Assembly (NCBI GenBank): GCA_002869425.1
Contig: PKSZ01000097.1
Span: 1 to 8,532 of the forward strand
Reading direction: 5' to 3'
Source: Marinilabiliales bacterium
Lineage (GTDB): Bacteria > Bacteroidota > Bacteroidia > Bacteroidales > BM523
DNA: 8,532 nt
This document shows positions 1-7,678 of this stretch, in pieces. Positions within the stretch are counted from its first letter, which is position 1. The number at the start of each line of letters is the position of its first letter. The position numbers and the translations under genes were made by a program. The notes beneath the pieces are model-generated. The model was not told where the DNA came from. It ran no database searches and saw only the letters and a list, made by a program, of their open reading frames with translations.

Positions 1-882
1 ATGAAGAAATATAATATACTAGTAACCGGCTCAAAAGGTCAGCTGGGCAATGAACTCAAAAAAGTTTTCAATAATAAACCCGCATTCAATGTAACATTTA
101 CAGATGTTGATGACCTTGATATATGTAATGAAGCTGCCGTTTTTGAATTTGTTCAGAAAAACTGCATCAACTTAACTATTAATGCAGCAGCATACACAGC
201 TGTCGATAGAGCAGAACAGGAAAAAGAACTTGCTTTTAAAATCAATGAAAAAGGAAGTTTTATCTTGGCTAAAGTATCCCAACAAAATAATTGTCCGTTA
301 ATTCATGTTAGTACCGACTACGTTTTTGATGGAAAAAATCATCGACCCTATATAGAAACAGATAAAACAGAGCCTGTTTCTATGTATGGGAAAAGTAAAC
401 TTGCTGGTGAACAGGTAATTGAAAAAACATCTCAAAATTATATTATCATACGTACATCCTGGTTGTATTCATCTTTTGGAAACAATTTTGTAAAAACAAT
501 GTTACGTTTGTCTAAAGAAAAAGAAGAAATCGGGGTTGTATATGATCAGGTTGGATCACCAACCTATGCCTACAACCTTGCCAATGCTATTCAGGAAATC
601 ACAGTACAATATTTCAAAGACAAAAGCAGTTTTGTTCCTGGAATTTATCATTATTCTGATGAAGGAGTATGCAGCTGGTATGATTTGGCTTATGAAATAA
701 TGCAAATTGAAAATGCCAACACTACCATTAAGGCTATCGAATCGAAAAATTTTCCGACACCTGCTACAAGACCATTTTATAGTGTTCTGGGCAAAGAAAA
801 AATCAAGAACACTTTTAATATTTCTGTTCCGAACTGGAAGGAATCATTAAAAATATGTCTGCAGGAATTGAATAATAAATAA
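1..882 (+). CDS. rfbD: dTDP-4-dehydrorhamnose reductase
   Basis: This 293-aa protein is predicted to catalyse the last step of dTDP-L-rhamnose synthesis, the NAD(P)H-dependent reduction of dTDP-4-dehydrorhamnose, in the cytoplasm. It is an extended short-chain dehydrogenase. The N-terminal Rossmann motif GxxGxxG (G10, G13, G16) follows the strand NILVTG. NAAAYTAVD at residues 61-69, STDYVFDG at 104-111 and the catalytic YxxxK pair (Y129, K133) follow in the family order. DQVGSPTYA (182-190) and RPFYSVL near 257-263 are typical of RfbD substrate binding. Length is normal for the family, and the MKKYNILVTG start is the expected N terminus, so the gene looks complete although it begins at the first base of the window. 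The next gene follows after 24 bp and can make the glucose-1-phosphate from which dTDP-rhamnose is built. Other rfb genes may lie upstream, outside the window. Confidence 0.95.
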   Translation: MKKYNILVTGSKGQLGNELKKVFNNKPAFNVTFTDVDDLDICNEAAVFEFVQKNCINLTINAAAYTAVDRAEQEKELAFKINEKGSFILAKVSQQNNCPLIHVSTDYVFDGKNHRPYIETDKTEPVSMYGKSKLAGEQVIEKTSQNYIIIRTSWLYSSFGNNFVKTMLRLSKEKEEIGVVYDQVGSPTYAYNLANAIQEITVQYFKDKSSFVPGIYHYSDEGVCSWYDLAYEIMQIENANTTIKAIESKNFPTPATRPFYSVLGKEKIKNTFNISVPNWKESLKICLQELNNK

Positions 883-906
883 TTACAAATCGAAAGTATC
901 ACTATA

Positions 907-2649
907 ATGGACAATCAATTATTATTAGAAGTAAAAGAAAAAGCCAACATTTGGCTTAACAGCAATATAAATGAAGAAACGAGAGCAGCCATAAACGACA
1001 TGCTGCAAAATGACGAAAAAGAGCTAGTTGAATCATTTTACAAAGATCTTGAATTTGGTACCGGAGGTTTAAGAGGAATAATGGGTGCCGGAACAAACAG
1101 GATGAATATATATACAGTAGGAATGGCTACGCAGGGATTAAGTAACTACATAAAAAAAGCATTTCCTCAATTACCAGAAATAAAAGTTGCCATTGCCCAC
1201 GATTCACGAAACAACAGTCGTTTTTTTGCAGAAACTGTAGCTAAAATATTCTCAGCTAACGGTTTTGTTGTCTATTTGTTTGATGCTTTAAGGCCAACAC
1301 CTGAATTATCTTTCGCAATCAGAGAACTTGGATGTCAGAGCGGTGTCGTAATTACAGCCTCACACAATCCGAAAGAATACAATGGTTTTAAGGCCTACTG
1401 GGAAGATGGAGGCCAAATCATCGCACCTCATGATAAAAACATTATTGAAGAAGTTCAAAAAATAAAATCAATAAATGACATTAATTTTGATGGTGATACT
1501 TCAAAAATTAATACGCTCGATGCAAAATTTGATCAGCTATACATTGATAAACTAAAAGGTTTGTCGCTAAATCCTGAAGTAATCAGTGCAAATAAAGATT
1601 TGTCTATTGTTTATACTGCAATTCACGGTACTGGTGTTAAACTTGTTCCTCAGAGCTTAAAAGCTTTTGGATTTGAAAACATTACTACCATTCCGGAGCA
1701 GGATATATCAGATGGGAATTTTCCAACTGTAAAATCGCCCAACCCTGAAGAAACAGCCGCTCTTACAATGGCAATTGAAAAAGCAAAAGAGAAAAATGCA
1801 GACCTGGTAATGGGAACCGATCCGGATGCCGACAGGGTAGGCATAGCTGTAAAAAATGATAAAGACGAATTTGTTATCCTCAATGGCAATCAAACAGCTG
1901 CATTACTGCTGGATTATCTCATCGGACAATGGAAATCAAAAGGAAAGCTCTCAGGCAGGGAATATATTGTAAAAACGATTGTTACCAGTGAAATTTTAAG
2001 CAAAATTGCAGCGCATTATAAGGTTGAACAATATGATGTTCTTACTGGTTTCAAGTACATAGCTGACATAATCAAAAAAAATGAAGGCAAGAAAACTTTT
2101 ATCGGCGGTGGTGAAGAAAGCTACGGTTATCTGGCTGGTGAATTTGTGCGGGATAAAGATGCAGTCATGTCCTGCGCTTTGATCGCTGAAACAGCATCTT
2201 GGGCTAAGCATCTTGGAAAAACCCTTTTTGATCAGCTGATTGATATCTATATCAAATATGGATTCTATAAAGAAAAATTAATTTCTCTTGTTAAGAAAGG
2301 CAAAGAAGGATCTGAAGAAAACCAGCAAATGATGGTGACTTTCAGAAACAATCCACCAAAAATAATTGCAGGAGAACAAATTACACATCTTTTAGATTAT
2401 CAAAAGCAGGAATCTGTAAATCTGGTTTCCGGTGAAAAACAAAAAATTGATCTTCCTGTATCAAATGTTCTACAGTTTATTACTGAGAAAGAGACCAAAA
2501 TATCTGTCAGGCCTTCCGGTACAGAACCAAAAATCAAGTTTTATATCAGTGTGAATACAGAATTAACCAAGAGGACTGAATACTCTGAAACCAATCGAAA
2601 ATTGGAAGAAAAACTCGACAACATTGCAAAAGAAATTGTAAACTTCTAA
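907..2649 (+). CDS. phospho-sugar mutase (phosphoglucomutase/phosphomannomutase, PgcA-like)
   Basis: This 580-aa enzyme belongs to the alpha-D-phosphohexomutase superfamily and should interconvert hexose 6-phosphate and hexose 1-phosphate. All four family signatures are visible in order. The phosphoserine loop TASHNP is at 150-155 with catalytic S152. The metal loop GTDPDADR is at 303-310 with D305, D307 and D309 as Mg ligands. The sugar-binding loop GGGEESYGY is at 400-408, and the phosphate-binding loop RPSGTEPK is at 535-542. The N-terminal FGTGGLRG (50-57) is also typical. The roughly 580-aa size and the GEESYGY loop match the PgcA/PGM2-like group, which usually prefers glucose, but substrate choice between glucose and mannose cannot be fixed from sequence. 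It sits between rfbD and yjbQ with short gaps, so co-transcription is likely. No clear Shine-Dalgarno precedes the ATG. Confidence 0.93.
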   Translation: MDNQLLLEVKEKANIWLNSNINEETRAAINDMLQNDEKELVESFYKDLEFGTGGLRGIMGAGTNRMNIYTVGMATQGLSNYIKKAFPQLPEIKVAIAHDSRNNSRFFAETVAKIFSANGFVVYLFDALRPTPELSFAIRELGCQSGVVITASHNPKEYNGFKAYWEDGGQIIAPHDKNIIEEVQKIKSINDINFDGDTSKINTLDAKFDQLYIDKLKGLSLNPEVISANKDLSIVYTAIHGTGVKLVPQSLKAFGFENITTIPEQDISDGNFPTVKSPNPEETAALTMAIEKAKEKNADLVMGTDPDADRVGIAVKNDKDEFVILNGNQTAALLLDYLIGQWKSKGKLSGREYIVKTIVTSEILSKIAAHYKVEQYDVLTGFKYIADIIKKNEGKKTFIGGGEESYGYLAGEFVRDKDAVMSCALIAETASWAKHLGKTLFDQLIDIYIKYGFYKEKLISLVKKGKEGSEENQQMMVTFRNNPPKIIAGEQITHLLDYQKQESVNLVSGEKQKIDLPVSNVLQFITEKETKISVRPSGTEPKIKFYISVNTELTKRTEYSETNRKLEEKLDNIAKEIVNF

Positions 2650-2660
2650 ATGTTTATTTT

Positions 2661-3077
2661 ATGAAAAGCTATCGAAAAGAATTATGGTTTAATACAAGCC
2701 AGAGAAGACAACTTATCAACATTACAAGTGAAATTTCGAAATGCATAAATGACAGTGGAATAAAAGAAGGTCTTGTGCTGGTTAATGCAATGCATATAAC
2801 TTCCAGTGTTTTTATCAACGACGATGAATCAGGTTTACATCATGATTATGAGGTATGGTTAGAAAAACTTGCTCCTGAAAAGCCATATAACCAATATAAA
2901 CACAATGGCTATGAAGATAATGCTGATGCTCATTTAAAACGTACCGTTATGGGCAGAGAAGTGGTTTGTGCCATAACAGATGGTCAGCTTGATTTTGGCC
3001 CTTGGGAACAAATCTTTTATGGAGAATTTGACGGCAAAAGGAAAAAAAGAGTGTTGGTTAAAATAATTGGCGAATAA
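2661..3077 (+). CDS. yjbQ: YjbQ family protein (UPF0047; secondary thiamine-phosphate synthase)
   Basis: This is a small 138-aa cytoplasmic protein of the YjbQ/UPF0047 family. Family members have weak thiamine-phosphate synthase activity in Escherichia coli, but their main physiological role is not settled. The sequence shows the family core: [15 protein letters not shown] at residues 45-59, [12 protein letters not shown] at 87-98, and the C-terminal block around 109-130 containing GPWEQI and EFDGKRKKR. The conserved Asn and His residues of the family active site are present (N87, H91). Length is normal. The start lies 11 bp after the mutase stop codon, so it is probably the third gene of the rfbD-mutase unit, although no biochemical link with rhamnose synthesis is known. 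Its stop is followed by a 94-bp non-coding gap. Confidence 0.92.
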   Translation: MKSYRKELWFNTSQRRQLINITSEISKCINDSGIKEGLVLVNAMHITSSVFINDDESGLHHDYEVWLEKLAPEKPYNQYKHNGYEDNADAHLKRTVMGREVVCAITDGQLDFGPWEQIFYGEFDGKRKKRVLVKIIGE

Positions 3078-3142
3078 GAGTTCACTGCGTTATTGTTTTT
3101 CAATACTTTTTAACAAATCTGAAATACTTGGTTCCAATCTTG

Positions 3143-3150
3143 TAACTTTA
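3143..3150 (+). promoter_or_regulatory. candidate Bacteroidota -7 element for the zinc-finger gene
   Basis: TAACTTTA resembles the Bacteroidota -7 consensus TAnnTTTG, with one mismatch at the last base. It lies 21 bp before the ATG at 3172, inside the only sizeable plus-strand gap (3078-3171). A weak -33-like TCTG occurs at 3118-3121 with a 21-bp spacer, which is poor. The location is right for a promoter, but the match is short and this is an AT-rich region. Nothing else recognisable is in this gap. Confidence 0.3.
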
Positions 3151-3171
3151 CCCTTAGTTGAAACTCTTTGT

Positions 3172-4251
3172 ATGAAACAAAAGAAAACTTGTCAGCACTG
3201 TGGTAAAGAATATCGATCGTCATCATCACGATCAAAATATTGCTCAACCGCCTGCAGAGTTTTTGCATACAGAAAGAGAAAAAACATTCCGGATCCTTCC
3301 TATATTAAGAAACACAAACTTCCCAAAAAAAAGATCCAAAAGGAAGTCGAGAAAAAGGTTAAAAAAATAACCCCTGAATATGCACAATTACTTGAACATA
3401 AAAACCTGTTAACTGAAAAACACAATAAACTTATCCAATACCGTTACAGAGCTATTCAAAAACTAAACAAGCACATAGCTGAAAAAGAAGAATCATACCT
3501 TACCGCTGATTTTGAGAATTTTAAATCATCCATTAAAAATCAAAAAGAAAAAAAACTTCTGAAAAGAATTGAAAACTATTCTGTTGAGCTTGCAAAAATG
3601 GAAATTTGGTTTGAGAAGTTTAAAAGAGCAGAAAAGAAAATAAAGACTCACACTTTTGAAACTGAAAAAACTACCATCGAAGTAGAAATTCCAGACGATA
3701 GCAACTCTCACAAGAAATACAGTATTGAACAGAAGTTTCAGGAAAGAGCTATTCCTCTGCTTACAAATTCCTACAAAACCATTACACTAAAGGATTCTGG
3801 TTTACGAAAATACAAAGCCATCAATTTCTCAGGAACATTAAACGACTTTTTTGGAAAACCGGCCCTCAATTTTAATGTAAAAATACAGATCAACAGGTTT
3901 GACTACATTGAAAAATTAACAACACTGCTAAACCAGCTTTCTTCATCTTACGGTAATATTGTATATGCTTCAGATAATGAAAGTGTCCTAGACAAAATAT
4001 CTTCTTCACAGCAAACTCCGCCTGATAGTTTTGTCAAACCAATTCTTGTAGAATCAGAAACAGAAGTCAATGGATTGCATTATATTCATGATGCTCAATT
4101 CCTCTTTTTTGATTCAGATGACACAAAACTACTGGAATCTCTTTCGAGATATAAAACAGTTGACTTTTCTGTAATTTTCATTACCAATACATCAATGCCA
4201 TTTACTGAAGAATTAAAAGAATTGTTGCTTCAGGATTTTAATATTGAATAG
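3172..4251 (+). CDS. zinc-finger/coiled-coil protein with a degenerate RecA-like C-terminal domain
   Basis: This 359-aa protein is not one I can name. Residues 7-28 form a four-cysteine zinc finger, CxxC-13-CxxxC (C7, C10, C24, C28), followed by the basic stretch RVFAYRKRKN (29-38). A lysine-rich linker (about 45-66) leads to a charged helical region, probably coiled coil (about 68-160). Residues 215-359 recall the RecA-like ATPases of Bacteroidota: a KYKAINFSG entry, FGKPALNFNV (227-236), YGNIVYASDNES (260-271), the Walker B-like strand FLFFDS (310-315) and the strand VIFITNT (334-340). Where those ATPases carry a GxxxxGKS/T loop, this protein reads QINRFDYIEKL (239-249), so ATP binding is unlikely. 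The ATG at 3172 is chosen because the finger starts there; an upstream TTG at 3067 would overlap yjbQ and add an unrelated N terminus. A nucleic-acid-binding or scaffold role is a guess. The gene converges on the next one, stop to stop. Confidence 0.82.
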   Translation: MKQKKTCQHCGKEYRSSSSRSKYCSTACRVFAYRKRKNIPDPSYIKKHKLPKKKIQKEVEKKVKKITPEYAQLLEHKNLLTEKHNKLIQYRYRAIQKLNKHIAEKEESYLTADFENFKSSIKNQKEKKLLKRIENYSVELAKMEIWFEKFKRAEKKIKTHTFETEKTTIEVEIPDDSNSHKKYSIEQKFQERAIPLLTNSYKTITLKDSGLRKYKAINFSGTLNDFFGKPALNFNVKIQINRFDYIEKLTTLLNQLSSSYGNIVYASDNESVLDKISSSQQTPPDSFVKPILVESETEVNGLHYIHDAQFLFFDSDDTKLLESLSRYKTVDFSVIFITNTSMPFTEELKELLLQDFNIE

Positions 4252-4260
4252 ACACTATTC
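4246..4260. repeat. inverted repeat spanning both convergent stop codons
   Basis: GAATAG and CTATTC form a perfect 6-bp inverted repeat separated by ACA. The left arm contains the plus-strand TAG stop of the zinc-finger gene (4249-4251). The right arm contains the TAG stop of the minus-strand TPR gene (4255-4257). There is no T-tract on either side, so it is at best a weak bidirectional termination signal. Confidence 0.4.
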
Positions 4261-5514
4261 CTTCCCTGTCTGAAAATGCAATTCCTCTTTCACCTTGCGA
4301 ATTTTATCGTTTATATACGTAACCAGCTGCTCATCTGCACCATTATACTCTCTTTTGAATCGTTCATAATATATAAGAGCAGACTTTAAATCATTCATTT
4401 CTTTCTCATACACAAGGCCTATTTCAACTAATATTTGCTTACGATCCGGAGAATACCACAAAGCCGTTTTATAATCTTCAATGGTCTTGGATGGATTTGA
4501 CATCAATAAGTGGGTATTTCCTCTTTCAACATAGTATAACACGACTTGTTTGGGAATCAGCAAATCAATTGCATGATTTATTTGCTCAAGTGCACGATCT
4601 GTTTGTCCCATCTGCCGATATGACAAACCCAGGTAAAAAGCACTGATATAGTCTTCAGGTTCCAGCTTTGTTGCCCGCGTGAGAACTTCAATCGACTCAG
4701 ACCTGTATCCTCCTGCCATATGATAAGAAATACCCAGTTGACGCATCATAGTAAAAGAAGAATCTGTATGTGTAACAACTTCTTCAAATAAAGGAATGGC
4801 TTCATGATACTTTTCCTGCATAAAAAGAATGTTTGCCTTTTTCTTTTTCAGATCGTAATTAATAGGATATAAACTTAAGCCCTTATTTACAATCAGTAAA
4901 GCTGAATCTACCCACGCATTCTTGTGTAAAAAATTTGAATATGTAATAATACTTTTCAGATCTGTAGTATCACAATCATATGCCTTCCTATACCATTGAT
5001 ATGCATTCCTTATGCTATCCAATTTCTGATAACATGAAGCTACTGCTCTCTTAAAATAAGATGCTGAAGGACTAAGAGAATCCAAAACCAGGTAATATCG
5101 AATAGCTTCATTATATAAACCTGCCTTTACCAGTAATTTAGCCTTTTTGTTTATTGCATTAAAATTTGTGGGACTCCTTTCCAATATCACATCATATATA
5201 CTATCGGCTTTGTTATATTTATCTTCCTCAAACAATATATCAGCATATCTTCCCTGTAAATCAATCCTGTCTTTACAAATACTCGTTGCCTTCTGATAAT
5301 ACTCAATTGCCTTATTCGGCTTATATACAGCCTGATACAACTCTGCCAAAGCCGACATATTCATGCAATTCTCAGGATTATTCTTCATTTGATTCTCCAA
5401 CAATTGAATGGCCCTGTAGTAATTACCAGACGCTTTATAATAATTTACACTATCAATCTGGGCATTCAAGCAAACACTCAACAATAGAAAAAAGACAACG
5501 AAAACTCTATTCAT
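4255..5514 (-). CDS. exported tetratricopeptide-repeat protein
   Basis: This 419-aa protein begins with a signal peptide: MNR, a hydrophobic core VFVVFFLLLSVCL, then a likely signal peptidase I cut after A18 (NA|Q). The rest is mostly tandem tetratricopeptide repeats from about residue 22 to 395. The small/aromatic pattern typical of TPR helices recurs roughly every 34 residues, for example YYKASGNYYRAIQLLENQ, ALAELYQAVYKPNKAIEYYQ, YLGLSYRQMGQTDRALEQI and IGLVYEKEMNDLKSALIYYE. TPR arrays bind peptides or proteins, so a periplasmic scaffold or assembly role is likely, but the partner is unknown. The upstream sequence AAGGA, 6 bp before the ATG (5521-5525 on the plus strand), is a plausible ribosome binding site. 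The gene follows the MBL-fold hydrolase by 24 bp in the same direction and is probably co-transcribed with it. Confidence 0.9.
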   Translation of the reverse strand: MNRVFVVFFLLLSVCLNAQIDSVNYYKASGNYYRAIQLLENQMKNNPENCMNMSALAELYQAVYKPNKAIEYYQKATSICKDRIDLQGRYADILFEEDKYNKADSIYDVILERSPTNFNAINKKAKLLVKAGLYNEAIRYYLVLDSLSPSASYFKRAVASCYQKLDSIRNAYQWYRKAYDCDTTDLKSIITYSNFLHKNAWVDSALLIVNKGLSLYPINYDLKKKKANILFMQEKYHEAIPLFEEVVTHTDSSFTMMRQLGISYHMAGGYRSESIEVLTRATKLEPEDYISAFYLGLSYRQMGQTDRALEQINHAIDLLIPKQVVLYYVERGNTHLLMSNPSKTIEDYKTALWYSPDRKQILVEIGLVYEKEMNDLKSALIYYERFKREYNGADEQLVTYINDKIRKVKEELHFQTGKE

Positions 5515-5538
5515 AAACTATCCTTATATCGTTGATTA

Positions 5539-6375
5539 TTAATCAATGCATTTCTTACTCAGCGCATCTTTAAACACAATAACCTGTTCTTTTTCAATGA
5601 AATAATTGTAAAATAGTTCTTTATTGGATGGATTAATATGCATAATAACATTATACCTTGCTCCCACCAAATTATTGACAATATTCATATTCTGTTTGGC
5701 TCCCGCAAAAAACATTCTGTCAAACATTGCAACATCAATCGATTCCAGATTTAATTGATATTTCTGAAAAGACAAAGAATCATTGGGGCTGGCATCACCC
5801 ATATGAAATACTTTTGAATCACCCATGCTGAAAACAAAACCCAGATTCTCGATATCTTTATGCTTATTCACAAGAACATCATTAACAGAATCATGAATCA
5901 TATACTCACTATGCGGCAAACGTATGATACGAATAGGGATATCATTTAACCGGATAGTACTATCCTGCAGAAAATCCGGCGTAATCGAAATTATCCGATC
6001 CTTAATGTTTTCAAATCCATTCTGAATTGCCAATTCATCTTCTACCTGAACCGGACAAACAAGTTTGCATTGAGGATTTGCTTGCATAAACTCTGTTACC
6101 AGTTTGCCATTAAAATGATCAATATGCTTATGACTCACTGCCAGTACTGATACATGATCAAATGGAGACTGACCACCTATTATTTGCTCAATCAGAGAAT
6201 CATCTGGAGAATCGCACCAGTTCCCATCAATTTTTTCAAACAAGCCATCCACCATAATACTATTCATACCAGATGAAACTAAAAAACCATCATTTGCCAA
6301 ATAATGAATACAGAGCCCCTGAGAGAATAAAACATTTCCAGCAATTATAAAATAAATTAAAGCGATCGTTCTCAT
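5539..6375 (-). CDS. exported metallo-beta-lactamase-fold hydrolase
   Basis: This 278-aa protein has an N-terminal signal peptide (MRTIALIYFIIAGNVLFSQG, cut near residue 19). It has the metallo-beta-lactamase fold with a complete set of metal ligands: HKHIDH at residues 82-87 (H82, H84, D86, H87), H155 in RLPHSEY, D194 in FHMGDAS and H246 in VIMHINPS. The order and spacing resemble the UlaG-like/MBL-fold Zn hydrolases rather than classical class B beta-lactamases, so a substrate cannot be named and drug hydrolysis should not be assumed. Export places it in the periplasm or at the cell surface. A strong terminator lies just upstream, between it and the BlaR1-like gene, so it probably has separate expression. 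The TPR gene follows after 24 bp. Confidence 0.88.
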   Translation of the reverse strand: MRTIALIYFIIAGNVLFSQGLCIHYLANDGFLVSSGMNSIMVDGLFEKIDGNWCDSPDDSLIEQIIGGQSPFDHVSVLAVSHKHIDHFNGKLVTEFMQANPQCKLVCPVQVEDELAIQNGFENIKDRIISITPDFLQDSTIRLNDIPIRIIRLPHSEYMIHDSVNDVLVNKHKDIENLGFVFSMGDSKVFHMGDASPNDSLSFQKYQLNLESIDVAMFDRMFFAGAKQNMNIVNNLVGARYNVIMHINPSNKELFYNYFIEKEQVIVFKDALSKKCID

Positions 6376-6386
6376 TTTGATAAATT

Positions 6387-6429
6387 AAAACCGGGAAAGA
6401 TAGAAAACACTACTAAATATCCTTCCCGG
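6387..6429 (-). terminator. intrinsic terminator after the BlaI-BlaR1-like pair
   Basis: Read on the minus strand, a 12-bp stem forms between CCGGGAAGGATA and TATCTTTCCCGG with one G-U wobble and a 15-nt loop. It is followed at once by TTTTAATTT. The stem starts 8 bp after the stop codon of the BlaR1-like gene. The T-run exists only on the minus-strand side, so it should stop transcripts coming from the repressor-peptidase operon before the MBL-fold gene, whose ATG is about 11 bp further on. Confidence 0.8.
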
Positions 6430-6437
6430 GAATTAAT

Positions 6438-7673
6438 CTACTTAAGCTTAAAAGATATCGGTATGTTCATAACAACATTCACATTTTTGCCGTCGGCCAC
6501 ACCTGGTGTCCAGTCTGGCATTAATGAAACTACGCGAACAGCTTCTGCATCCAGGTCGGCTGCCACCGATTTTTTAACAGAAACATTGCTTATTTTTCCA
6601 CTCTTATTTACCACAAACTGAACAAAAACAGTTCCTTGTACCTCATTTATCCTAGCTTCTTCAGGATACTTGATATTACTGGATAGAAACTCGATCATAG
6701 CATTCCTACCCCCTTTGAATTCAGGCATTTTCTCTACTTCTTCAGATTTATAATTCTTAACAAGCCTATCAGGGACAGGATCATTACTCACTGTTTTGGT
6801 TTCTTGTATTTCAGACACATTTACTGAAAAAGCCATAAATAGCAGACCCAAAACGGGTAAAATAAATACTGTTTTCAGTAAGTTAATTCGATTGGTTTTA
6901 TTCTTTGTAATCATTGTAAACCTCCTTTTTACGTTTGAATTTGAAAAATTACTGATAAGAACTCCCGGCTTTACATTAAACATCTGAGACAAAAGCAGCT
7001 GCATATATTCAGAAGCATGAAGCCCCTTTTGAATAGCACCATTATCTGCCTGATATTCATGCACATTTTGTAACGAAGTTCTGAGAAACCATGCGAAGGG
7101 ATTAAACCATTGAACAATTATCACGAGCTCTATGAGTAAACGATCAATGGAATGTTTTTTTCTGATGTGCTCTTTTTCGTGCGCAACAATTTTCTGAAAT
7201 TCTCCTTCAGTATAAATGCTCTTATTTACAAATATCAGTCCCATAAATGAAAACGGAGCAATATTATCCTGAATAGGAACAAATTTCAGATCATCCTCCC
7301 GAATGATTCCATATATATAAATTAGTCGTATAATTCCTGATATTTTGAATGCGAACCGAACCAGTGCCAGCAAACTAATGAATAGAAACAACCTGGTAAT
7401 AACAGAAAATAGGATACTGGTTTCACCTATAATTTGCGAATCAATATTTCCACTAACCACAACAGGATCCAGTACAAAAAAGTATTTTGCATCCTGAATT
7501 CCTGAAAAATCAACAGAAATTAAAGGAATTACAAATGAAGTAATAACCGTCATCAACAAAAATATCCGTTGGAAACGAAAAAATGTATCATTTCTAAATA
7601 ACAACCAGAAAATCAAGTAAAATCCACCTATTCCGGCAGCAACTTTAATCAGGTAAAAAATAAATTCTGACAT
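6438..7673 (-). CDS. BlaR1-like M56 peptidase with TonB C-terminal domain
   Basis: This 411-aa membrane protein is the sensor/protease partner of the adjacent repressor. N-terminal membrane segments lie at about 4-25, 34-54 and 85-120. The M56 metallopeptidase domain has the PFSFMGLIFVN motif (140-150), the zinc-binding HEKEH (165-169) and the third ligand E206 in HEYQAD. A further hydrophobic segment (about 265-284) precedes a TonB C-terminal domain (about 315-411) containing MPEFKGG, IKYPEEAR and GTVFVQFVVNKSGKI. In characterised BlaR1/MecR1 systems the peptidase is activated by an extracellular signal and relieves repression by cleaving, or causing cleavage of, the BlaI-type repressor. The TonB-like domain replaces the penicillin-binding sensor domain of BlaR1, so the signal need not be a beta-lactam. 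The start is 5 bp after the repressor stop. A strong internal ribosome-binding-site-like sequence precedes M254 and is reported separately. Confidence 0.93.
   Translation of the reverse strand: MSEFIFYLIKVAAGIGGFYLIFWLLFRNDTFFRFQRIFLLMTVITSFVIPLISVDFSGIQDAKYFFVLDPVVVSGNIDSQIIGETSILFSVITRLFLFISLLALVRFAFKISGIIRLIYIYGIIREDDLKFVPIQDNIAPFSFMGLIFVNKSIYTEGEFQKIVAHEKEHIRKKHSIDRLLIELVIIVQWFNPFAWFLRTSLQNVHEYQADNGAIQKGLHASEYMQLLLSQMFNVKPGVLISNFSNSNVKRRFTMITKNKTNRINLLKTVFILPVLGLLFMAFSVNVSEIQETKTVSNDPVPDRLVKNYKSEEVEKMPEFKGGRNAMIEFLSSNIKYPEEARINEVQGTVFVQFVVNKSGKISNVSVKKSVAADLDAEAVRVVSLMPDWTPGVADGKNVNVVMNIPISFKLK
6912..6927 (-). promoter_or_regulatory. Shine-Dalgarno-like site before an internal ATG of the BlaR1-like gene
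   Basis: On the minus strand AAGGAGG, then TTTACA, then ATG: a near-perfect Shine-Dalgarno sequence 6 nt before the in-frame M254 codon. Translation from here would give a 158-residue protein with one membrane segment and the TonB C-terminal domain. The AAAAGGAGG bases also encode KRR, which recurs in this protein family, and Bacteroidota rarely use Shine-Dalgarno pairing, so it may be coincidence. Confidence 0.35.
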
Positions 7674-7678
7674 ATTCG

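Noticed and set aside
1650..2211. Three minus-strand open frames inside the mutase gene, plus similar ones at 3526-3711 and 6796-6987
   Set aside because: They are shadows of well-supported genes on the other strand, with no family motif.
3073..3100. Terminator after yjbQ (AATAA/TTATT stem followed by T5)
   Set aside because: The stem is only 5 A-T pairs with a 12-nt loop, too weak to call in an AT-rich gap.
3067..3171. Extended N terminus of the zinc-finger protein from a TTG codon
   Set aside because: It overlaps the end of yjbQ, starts with a rare codon and adds 35 residues unrelated to the finger. The ATG at 3172, directly before the first cysteines, is much more likely.
5458..5514. Lipoprotein signal in the TPR protein (Cys15 in LLSVC)
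   Set aside because: Val at the -1 position does not fit a lipobox, and the NA|Q site just after it is a standard signal peptidase I site.
5166..5516. 116-codon plus-strand open frame
   Set aside because: It is antisense to the TPR gene, has low-complexity content rich in Ser, Tyr and Pro typical of a reversed AT-rich gene, and has no recognisable motif.
5539..6375. Class B beta-lactamase
   Set aside because: The fold and HxHxDH motif are shared by a very broad superfamily. The spacing of the remaining ligands resembles UlaG-like hydrolases, and no feature points to beta-lactam substrates.
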